NCBI GenBank assembly: GCA_945878355.1
Contig: CAMCTC010000047.1
Location: forward strand, 1 to 32,759
Reading direction: 5' to 3'
Source: Bordetella parapertussis
GTDB lineage: Bacteria; Pseudomonadota; Gammaproteobacteria; Burkholderiales; Burkholderiaceae_C
DNA: 32,759 nucleotides
Part shown: positions 26,203-32,759 of the stretch, piece by piece
Position numbering within the stretch: position 1 is the stretch's first letter
How the letters are laid out: each line of letters starts with the position of its first letter
Translations under genes and position numbers: made by a program
Notes under the pieces: model-generated
The model's database searches: none
Told to the model about the DNA's origin: nothing
What the model saw: only the letters and a program-made list of their open reading frames with translations

Positions 26203-27264
26203 TCAGTTCGACTGCTTGATCAGCCGGCCTGCGGCGGGCTGCACCGGCCTGGCGTTCATTGGGTAGAGACGCGAGAAGACGTTGACCTGTTCGACGGCGA
26301 TGGGCACCGGCTGCTGCATCACCAACCACAACACGCCCTCGGTGCAAGGCGGCGTGGTCAGCGAACCCATGTAAGCGAAGTAGCGGCGATCAGGCGGCAG
26401 CAAATGGCTGAGGTCGAGCAAGGGGCTGGCAGCGACTTCGACGTTCTTCTCAAGCGGGAGGTGGTTCCAGACCGATTGCACCAAGGGGTGCGCGCTGCCG
26501 CGGTCCAGCAACACCGCCAACACCGCCAACCGCCCCTCAGGGTCGCGATGCACCAGGTGCACGACCATGTCGAACTGGCGACCGTCGATGCGCTCCTCGG
26601 ACGGCCGATGAAAGTGGAACTGGAGCAGGTCGAAGCGCCGACCCTGGACCTCGATCGAGTTGCCCCCGCCGACCCTGACCTCGATCGTGTGACCGTTGTC
26701 GATCACCCGAAAAGCCGATGCCCGGTAGTCGAAAACGATGGGTTCCTGATCGACCCGGATGCCGGACCGGATGTCGATCGGGCTTTGCCGGCTGCCGCTG
26801 CTGCAGGCGGCGAATTCGGGCTTGAGGTCGCCCCAATGCTCGGGACCGGCAGCGCCGCCATAAGCCCAGTCGTGGCCGGAGTGGCGGCTGGCCGGCGGCG
26901 CGGTCTTGGAGGGCCGCAGCTTGGCGACGGGCGCCGCGTGACTGGCGGCCCGGGCGATTGTCGGCGTGGCCTGCCCGTGGTCGGATGGGGCCACCACGCG
27001 CAACACCTTGGACGAAGATGGGCCAGAGCCCTGGACCGCGCCCAGCTTGCTGGCCAGCTTGTCGCGCAAGGCGTCCAAGGGATCGACCTCGTCGCTCTGA
27101 GCAGGCCTGGCTTTGACCGCAGCCTTGCTCGCCGATTTACTTGCCGATTTGGGCGGCACAGCAAGGGTTTCGGGCTCGGCGCTGGCCGATGCGGCACCAA
27201 CCCAGCAAACAGCCAGCGCGGCAGCAAAGCAAAGGCAGGCGATGTGACGTGCAGTCGAAGACAT
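26203..27264 (-). CDS. Exported alpha-type carbonic anhydrase with long N-terminal linker
   Basis: The 353-residue protein has a signal peptide (residues 1-29), an Ala/Lys/Pro/Ser-rich linker of about 100 residues containing VDPLDALRDKLASKLG, and an alpha-carbonic anhydrase domain from about HDWAYGG (131). Zinc ligands are H217, H219 (LLQFHFHRP) and H236 (VVHLVH), with the proton-shuttle histidine H192 in NGHTIEV and SLTTPPCTEGVLW near the C-terminus. The glutamate usually two residues before the third zinc histidine is valine here. It probably hydrates CO2 in the periplasm. It lies 57 bases upstream of the phosphorylase gene on the same strand. Confidence 0.92.
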   Translation of the reverse strand: MSSTARHIACLCFAAALAVCWVGAASASAEPETLAVPPKSASKSASKAAVKARPAQSDEVDPLDALRDKLASKLGAVQGSGPSSSKVLRVVAPSDHGQATPTIARAASHAAPVAKLRPSKTAPPASRHSGHDWAYGGAAGPEHWGDLKPEFAACSSGSRQSPIDIRSGIRVDQEPIVFDYRASAFRVIDNGHTIEVRVGGGNSIEVQGRRFDLLQFHFHRPSEERIDGRQFDMVVHLVHRDPEGRLAVLAVLLDRGSAHPLVQSVWNHLPLEKNVEVAASPLLDLSHLLPPDRRYFAYMGSLTTPPCTEGVLWLVMQQPVPIAVEQVNVFSRLYPMNARPVQPAAGRLIKQSN

Positions 27265-27361
27265 GGCAAAGGCTCGCGGTCAGGGATCCGGGCCCGCATG
27301 GCAGCCCGTACCCTTGCGCTATCGGTCCGCAAGCCCCGGGCTTGAGCCGAATAGTCCCGCG

Positions 27362-27391
27362 ATCAATCCGGCAAACATCAGTCCGGCAAAC
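27362..27391 (-). repeat. 15-base tandem duplication across the stop codon of the Bcr/CflA gene
   Basis: Two adjacent 15-base units (27362-27376 and 27377-27391) differ at one position. The gene's last codons, LPD and stop, fall in the first-transcribed unit, and the second repeats them (Leu-Pro-Asp-stop) in the same phase after one extra codon. It looks like a recent local duplication at the gene end. Confidence 0.75.
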
Positions 27392-28583
27392 GCCTGACCC
27401 AGATCCAGGCCAACAAGCCGACCGACATCAGGCCGAGCGCGCTGAGCGCCAAGCCGACTGCCGAGTGCATCACCAGCGGCACCAGCACGCCTGCCACCAA
27501 ACCGTTGGCCGCGCTGCCGACGCAAGCCTGCAGCGACGAGGCCATGCCGCGCCGCTCGGGCGCCAGATCCAGCACCATCAGCGTGACCACGGGCACCATC
27601 ATCGACCAGCCGAAGGCGAACAGCGCCACCGGCGCCAGCGCCCAGGCCGGGTGCGGCTCGAGCAGCAGGTTGAGCGCGACATTGAGCAACGAGACCACCA
27701 GCATGATCGAAAAGCCGTAGCGGATCTGGCGCCTGGGCCGCACCCGCCCCGCCAGCCGGCCGCTGACGAAGGCGCCAGACATGATGCCGACCACGACGGG
27801 GATAAAGAACCAGAAGAATTGCGTCGGCGCCAAGCCCAGATGGCTGCCCAGCCACACAGGCGATGCCAGCACGTAGAGGAACATGCCGTTGAACGGCACA
27901 CCGCTGGCCAGCACCAGCATCACAAAGCGCGGGTTGCGCAACAGTTCGGCATAGGCCCGCATCAGCGGCCCGGGTGCGAACGATTGGCGCTGGCTGCGGT
28001 GCAGCGTCTCGGGCAGAAAGCGGGCGTTGACGCCCAGCAGGATCAGCCCGACCCCCACCAGCAGCCAGAAGATCGAATGCCAGCCCAGGTGAACGAACAG
28101 CAAACCACCCAGCATCGGCGCGATCGCCGGCGCGATGCCGAAGAAGATCGTCACCTGCGACATCAATCGTTGGGCCTCCGCCGGCGGGCACATGTCGCGG
28201 ATGATCGCTTTAGACACCACCACGCCGGCCCCTGCGGTCATGCCTTGCAAGGCTCTGAAGAACACCAACTGCGCGATCGTCTGGCTCAGCGCACAACCCA
28301 GCGATGCCAGCGTGAACAGCGCCAAGCCGGTCAGCACCACCGGCCGGCGGCCCACGCTGTCCGACAGCGCGCCGTGAAACAGGTTCATCAGCGCAAAGCC
28401 GAACAAGTAGGCAGAGAGCGTCTGCTGCATCTGCGCCGGTGTCGCGCCCAGCGACTGGGCGATGCCCGAGAACGCCGGCAGGTAGGTGTCGATCGAAAAC
28501 GGCCCCAAAGTTCCAAGGCATGCCAGCAACATCGCCAGGGCCCAGCGCGGATGGCGCCAGAGTTGTGAGGCGTCGGGATTCAT
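27378..28583 (-). CDS. Bcr/CflA-family MFS multidrug exporter
   Basis: The 401-residue, twelve-helix transporter has the Bcr/CflA marks: LLACLGTLGPFSIDTYLPAF in helix 1, QTLSAYLFGFALMNLFHGALSDSVGRRPVVLTG (motif A) in helices 2-3, and FFRALQGMTAGAGVVVSKAIIRDM in helices 4-5 with the antiporter-type motif. Such proteins export drugs such as bicyclomycin or sulfonamides, and sometimes cysteine or arabinose; the substrate here is unknown. The ATG at 28583 gives the usual length; an in-frame extension to 28715 would run into rnpB. It follows rnpB on the same strand by 56 bases. Confidence 0.92.
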   Translation of the reverse strand: MNPDASQLWRHPRWALAMLLACLGTLGPFSIDTYLPAFSGIAQSLGATPAQMQQTLSAYLFGFALMNLFHGALSDSVGRRPVVLTGLALFTLASLGCALSQTIAQLVFFRALQGMTAGAGVVVSKAIIRDMCPPAEAQRLMSQVTIFFGIAPAIAPMLGGLLFVHLGWHSIFWLLVGVGLILLGVNARFLPETLHRSQRQSFAPGPLMRAYAELLRNPRFVMLVLASGVPFNGMFLYVLASPVWLGSHLGLAPTQFFWFFIPVVVGIMSGAFVSGRLAGRVRPRRQIRYGFSIMLVVSLLNVALNLLLEPHPAWALAPVALFAFGWSMMVPVVTLMVLDLAPERRGMASSLQACVGSAANGLVAGVLVPLVMHSAVGLALSALGLMSVGLLAWIWVRRLPD

Positions 28584-28604
28584 CGAAGCGATGGCAATCG
28601 TGAC

Positions 28605-28626
28605 GGCAGGCCGCGGCGGGCCTGCC
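28605..28626 (-). terminator. Hairpin between rnpB and the Bcr/CflA gene
   Basis: GGCAGGCC (28605-28612) and GGCCTGCC (28619-28626) form an eight-base-pair stem with a six-base loop. On the minus strand it follows the rnpB 3' end and a T5 run (28633-28637). The T-run precedes and does not follow this hairpin, so termination may instead use the final rnpB stem plus that T-run. Confidence 0.4.
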
Positions 28627-28639
28627 TGGATGGAAAAAG

Positions 28640-29103
28640 TGTGAAGCGAGCCGATAGGCCGGATTCTGTGCAGCGCTGGCGTCCCATGACAGGACGCCAG
28701 CGCCGTGACCGCCATTCGTCTGGGCCAGGAGTCGCCCCCTGGCTCGAGCCACCTACCCGCACACTCCCCGGGACCGGATCAATGTGTGCCTATTCGGTGT
28801 TGCTGCGCGTAGAGATTGCCCGTTTCACCCAAAGCGGGTGGCGGGCTGAAGCCCGCAACCCGCCTTGGGTGGCTGCTCGGACCGGGCTTTCGCCCGGGCC
28901 GGGCGGCTTGCACCGCCCGACTGCCGGCTTGCGCCGACCCCTCGCAGAGCACCCGCCACGGGCACCCGCCCTGACTCGTCTCTGTTGCTCTGATCCTCAC
29001 CTCGCGGTGGACAGCCGTTAACTGCTACGCCGCCCTGTGCAGTCCGGACCTTCCTCCAGGGCCACCTTTCGATGATTGCCCCAGCGGCGGTCTGGCTTGC
29101 TTC
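28640..29103 (-). ncRNA. rnpB: RNase P RNA (bacterial type A)
   Basis: The catalytic RNA of RNase P, which matures tRNA 5' ends. On the minus strand the conserved core GAGGAAGGTCCGGACT lies at 29056-29041, followed by the P8/P10 region ending AGAGCAACAGAGA. Later come GGGTGAAACGGGCAA, CACCGAATAGG, GGGTAGGTGGCTCGAGCCAG and CAGACGAATGGCGGTCACGG, and the 3' end ACAGAATCCGGCCTATCGG. The 5' GAAGC..GCC and 3' GGC..GCTTC pair as helix P1, which sets the ends to within a few bases. At about 464 bases it is longer than the E. coli RNA (377) owing to several GC-rich hairpins in the P12-P14 part (about 28834-28945). Open reading frames on either strand here are fortuitous. Confidence 0.96.
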
Positions 29104-29111
29104 ACCATGCG

Positions 29112-29117
29112 ATTATC
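29112..29117 (-). promoter_or_regulatory. -10 element of the rnpB promoter
   Basis: GATAAT on the minus strand (five of six bases of TATAAT) ends eight bases before the predicted 5' end of RNase P RNA, the expected distance. A convincing -35 was not found. Confidence 0.5.
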
Positions 29118-29178
29118 GCGGTTGTCGCGCCGGTGCGCGCCATGCCCCGCCGCTGACCCCACCCCAAGGAGACTCTCG

Positions 29179-30096
<918 letters not shown>

Positions 30097-30937
30097 AGCT
30101 CGCTGGCCTGGTGCGGCGCACGCGGGCCCGGCCTGAACACCGCCTCATCATCGTAAAAAGCCGGGGCGTCGTTGCCGGGCCACCAACCCGGCACGCCCAG
30201 CACAGGCAGCGGACAAAAGGGTTTGGCCGCCCATTGGTCGGCGCTCAACGACATTGGGTCATCCAGCAGCACATGGGCGGTGAGTGGCTTGCGCGGCGCG
30301 GTGGCCAGCTTCTCCAACAGCGCATGACCAACGATGACCCAACGCGCATCGGCCCACAGGCTGCGGTGGGTGATGAACAGCGCCCGCCAGTCGCGCGACC
30401 GCAGCGCCGCTGCCAGTTCGGCTGGCGCCTGCAACCAGGCGCCGTTTTCGTCGAACAGCGTCAGTGCGTCGCGCAGCGCACCGCGCCTGGAACCGACGCC
30501 CGCCTCTGAGATCGCTGCGGCCTGCAGCGCGTTGAGCCTGCGCTTGATCGCTGGCTGGGTCAGCCAGACCAGGCCGTTGAACAAGTCGTGCAGTTTGTCG
30601 CGCGTGGGCACGCTGTCGGTGCGGGCGATGAAGGACTCGTAGGCTTCGCCTTCAGGCAGGTCTGATTGCGACACGAAGCAAGGCGCGACGCAGGATGGGC
30701 GAGTCGCAGCACCGTTCAGGGCTTGCGCCACCGAGGCGCCGCGATCCAACGCTGCCAGCGCCTGGTCCAGGCAAGGTTGCAGCGGGGCCAGCCAGGGACG
30801 GGTCAAGTCCATGCCCTAAATCCTGAAAAGTGCTGATGTGAGCCATGGGCAGCGCGCGCTTGGCGGGGTTCGGCTGTCGCTGGATCAGACTTCAAAGGCA
30901 ACAAGCAAAGCCCGAGGCAAAGATGCCTGCGCCTCCG

Positions 30938-31585
30938 TCAGGGCAACAGTTCGCGCTTGATCGAGACGCAGCCAGGTCCGGCGGGCATCAAAAAGATGCG
31001 GCCGAGCTTGCTGAGTTCCAACATCAAAATGCTGCGTTTGACCACACCCAGCAACTTGTTGGCAGAAAACCTGGTTTTCGCCACCTCAGCGCAGTTGCCC
31101 GGCCAGTAGGCGATCGCCTGATAACTCGCGCCGCAAGCACCGTCGAAGCTAGGCGAAAAATCTGCTGACGCATAGGCGCTGGAGCCGCCCGAATCGCTAT
31201 TGCTGCCCAGGCCCCCAACCGGCGAAACGATCTCCAGCATCAGGCCGATCTGGCGCTGGTCGAGCGCGGACTCGGGCAGGAACAGAAACACCCCAGCCTC
31301 GCCGCCCTGCAGCAGGAAATCACCAACCTGCTCGACCCGAGGCGCGCAAGTTACAGCGCCAGCGCGAAAAAACAACTCGCCAAGCGCCTTGCCCGGGCCG
31401 GCCGGCCCGGCAGCTGGTGATGCGGTCTTGACAGGCGCCGCCTGAGCAACTGCACGCTTGTTGGCGGCCGCCGAATCCTGGGCCATCGAGTCCACCGGCA
31501 AGTTGGCAAAAAGCCACAGCGCTGCAAACAAGGCAAGTTGAAGTCGACGAGCTTGGTCAGAGGTCTTGTGAGTGATTTCGAGCAT
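30938..31585 (-). CDS. Unrecognised exported protein
   Basis: I do not recognise this 215-residue protein. From ATG at 31585 it has a basic start and a hydrophobic stretch (LQLALFAALWLFANLPV) with a likely cleavage near SMAQDS, then an Ala/Pro linker (to about residue 65) and a domain with four cysteines (in VTCAPRV, DGACGAS, GNCAEV, GCVSI) that could form two disulfides. Part of the domain (SSAYASADFSPSFDGACGASYQAIAYW) suggests a small beta-rich periplasmic fold. The longer in-frame start at 31681 would spoil the signal peptide. It diverges from the Thr-rich surface protein across a 291-base gap. Confidence 0.7.
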   Translation of the reverse strand: MLEITHKTSDQARRLQLALFAALWLFANLPVDSMAQDSAAANKRAVAQAAPVKTASPAAGPAGPGKALGELFFRAGAVTCAPRVEQVGDFLLQGGEAGVFLFLPESALDQRQIGLMLEIVSPVGGLGSNSDSGGSSAYASADFSPSFDGACGASYQAIAYWPGNCAEVAKTRFSANKLLGVVKRSILMLELSKLGRIFLMPAGPGCVSIKRELLP

Positions 31586-31698
31586 CGCAATCGGATTTAA
31601 TGCCGGCAGCAGACTGGACCCCGACTGAACTCCCGGACCATGCACGCTGATGGCAAAAATTTTCAATCTACCACGGCTCAAGTGGGAGGAACTCCTGG

Positions 31699-31836
31699 AT
31701 GTTGCTGATGACTGATCGAAAGCCCAAAAACAACAGAGTCAGTGGAAAAGTTGTAGACTCTTTGCGCTACCTCAATACTCGTGGCCAAAGCTCGCCTACC
31801 CAAGAAATAGCGCCGCCCGAGCAGACCCACCCATAG
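31699..31836 (+). CDS. Possible 45-residue small ORF in the leader of the Thr-rich protein gene
   Basis: An ATG at 31699, preceded at normal distance by GGGAGGAA (31684-31691), opens 45 codons ending TAG at 31836, 40 bases before the next gene. The peptide is polar (MLLMTDRKPKNNRVSG at the start, ending PPEQTHP), without membrane segment or recognised motif. The good ribosome site is the main support; chance occurrence is quite possible. Confidence 0.25.
   Translation: MLLMTDRKPKNNRVSGKVVDSLRYLNTRGQSSPTQEIAPPEQTHP
31751..31779 (+). promoter_or_regulatory. Weak promoter candidate for the Thr-rich protein gene
   Basis: TTGTAG (31751-31756) and AATACT (31774-31779) are 17 bases apart, about 100 bases before the ATG at 31877. 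Both hexamers match the sigma-70 consensus only partly. Confidence 0.2.
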
Positions 31837-31876
31837 GCAGCACAGACCTGCCGCTGATCAAACTGAAAGTCAATCC

Positions 31877-32759
31877 ATGAAGCACCAACCATTCGCATCG
31901 ACCTGGAAACGCTCAGCAATCCAACTCGCCGTTGGCGCGCTGATGTCTGCCGGGCTGGCAATGTCCGCCCAGGCCGCAACCGACACCTTGACCGCTGTCA
32001 TCGCAGCCGTTCCCGCCGCAGCCACCCCGACCGGCCTGCCCACCACCGGCACCGCAAGCTATACCCTGACCTACGCGACGGGCAAGTCAGTCGATGTGAC
32101 CTACGACTACGCCACTGGCAGTTGGTCGACGCCCACGGGCTGGGCCAAGACCACGGCTTCGACGGGCACCTCGACGACCATCACCAAATACGACGCGGCC
32201 TCCGGCCTGTCCGACAAGCTGGTCATCACGGCGCCAGTTGGCGGTCCCACCATCAGCACCAGCGCGCCGGTCATCGGCACGACAGCGCTGACCAATACAA
32301 GCTCGTTCGGCACGAACGTGGTGAGCACCACAGCGCTAGGCGCCAGCACTGTGACTGGCGGCACTGTGACGGGCAGCACCAACTCTTCGACAGTGACCTA
32401 CACGCCAGGCAAACCGGCAGTGGTCTACACCGACCTCAACCTGAATTCAGCCACGTTGGACATTGCCGCCGGCACCTCAATCGCATCAACGGCCAACACG
32501 CTGGGTACCAAGACCACGGCGGCAACTGCTGGCGCGTTCACCAGCCCGATCACCGTGACCAGCACAGCCGGCACGGGCACGTCCGCAGGGGTGGCCGGCG
32601 GAACCTACAGCGTCGCAACGAGCGGCGCGGTGACGGGCTCATCGACGGCCGTCAACACGACCGGCATCACCTACAGCAATATCACCGGCACCGCCACGTC
32701 GGGCACGACTGGCGGCGGGAACATGGCTTTGACGCTGACCGAGACCCCGACCTTCGCGG
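31877..32759 (+). CDS. Large exported Thr/Ser/Gly/Ala-rich surface-type protein, N-terminal part (runs off window)
   Basis: The frame from ATG at 31877 stays open for 294 codons to the window edge. Residues 1-33 form a Sec signal peptide (basic start, IQLAVGALMSAGLAM core, cleavage after AQA). What follows is roughly one quarter threonine, rich in Ser, Gly, Ala and Val, without any cysteine, and built of short strand-turn units such as TVTGGTVTGSTNSSTVTYTPG-like runs, TAGTGTSAGVAGGTYSV and ITGTATSGTTGGG. This is the style of beta-repeat adhesins, autotransporter passengers or S-layer-like proteins. No specific family is recognised and the C-terminus, which would show the secretion route, is missing. 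Codon use resembles the neighbours. Confidence 0.75.
   Translation, partial: MKHQPFASTWKRSAIQLAVGALMSAGLAMSAQAATDTLTAVIAAVPAAATPTGLPTTGTASYTLTYATGKSVDVTYDYATGSWSTPTGWAKTTASTGTSTTITKYDAASGLSDKLVITAPVGGPTISTSAPVIGTTALTNTSSFGTNVVSTTALGASTVTGGTVTGSTNSSTVTYTPGKPAVVYTDLNLNSATLDIAAGTSIASTANTLGTKTTAATAGAFTSPITVTSTAGTGTSAGVAGGTYSVATSGAVTGSSTAVNTTGITYSNITGTATSGTTGGGNMALTLTETPTFA

Noticed and set aside
23696..27264. Idea that the carbonic anhydrase and AMP-phosphorylase-like gene form a RuBisCO-linked CO2 pathway as in archaea
   Set aside because: No RuBisCO or ribose-1,5-bisphosphate isomerase is present, and the carbonic anhydrase is exported, so it would not act with cytosolic enzymes.
28641..29021. 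126-codon plus-strand frame and a shorter minus-strand frame between the Bcr/CflA gene and cysK
   Set aside because: The region is the RNase P RNA gene; conserved RNA motifs and the P1 pairing explain it.

Overview
The window is GC-rich, densely coded DNA that looks like the chromosome of a betaproteobacterium of the order Burkholderiales, probably from the Rubrivivax/Leptothrix/Sphaerotilus neighbourhood. That placement rests on gene order and protein flavour, not on a marker-gene search. The cytochrome oxidase block (DUF2244, coxB, coxA, small assembly protein, ctaG, DUF2970, coxC, DUF2909, surf1, Sco-like protein, ctaA, ctaB, sco, then rpoH) is the layout I know from this group. All functional calls come from reading the translated sequence.

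Layout. (1) 1-3000: the tail of an IS200/IS605-type transposase abuts gudD (glucarate dehydratase), followed by a convergent MFS transporter. (2) 3200-4260: rpoH (sigma-32) under a perfect CIRCE operator, with a clear terminator. (3) 4280-14160: an approximately 10 kb aa3/caa3-type cytochrome c oxidase region on the minus strand. It falls in two blocks: structural genes plus copper insertion upstream, then surf1, haem A synthesis and Sco downstream. A 39-residue assembly protein sits between ctaD and ctaG. (4) 14330-16500: a BioC-like methyltransferase with a degenerate SAM motif, comF and trmL. (5) 16520-18970, minus strand: rhodanese, grxC, secB, gpsA. (6) 19112-23631, plus strand: gpmA joined by ATGA overlaps to ltnD-otnK, then otnC and otnI, a full set for turning L-threonate/tetronates into dihydroxyacetone phosphate. 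(7) 23696-28583, minus strand: a divergent PRPP synthetase overlapping a type-2 thymidine/AMP phosphorylase, an exported alpha-carbonic anhydrase and a Bcr/CflA exporter. (8) 28640-29103: the RNase P RNA gene on the minus strand, with an enlarged middle region. (9) 29179-32759: cysK, a DUF3025 protein, an unrecognised exported protein, and the start of a Thr/Ser/Gly/Ala-rich exported repeat-like protein that runs off the window end.

How it works together. The oxidase region carries what is needed to build one haem-copper oxidase: subunits I-III, CuB insertion (CtaG), CuA delivery (Sco), haem A (CtaB, CtaA) and SURF1. GudD and the Ltn/Otn enzymes point to growth on sugar acids, probably of plant or ascorbate origin, with DHAP entering glycolysis; gpmA in the same transcription unit fits that flow.

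I found no CRISPR array, prophage, tRNA or obvious defence system. The least explained parts are the terminal surface protein, the phosphorylase/PRPP-synthetase pair, the second Sco-like protein, the enlarged rnpB and the degenerate methyltransferase.
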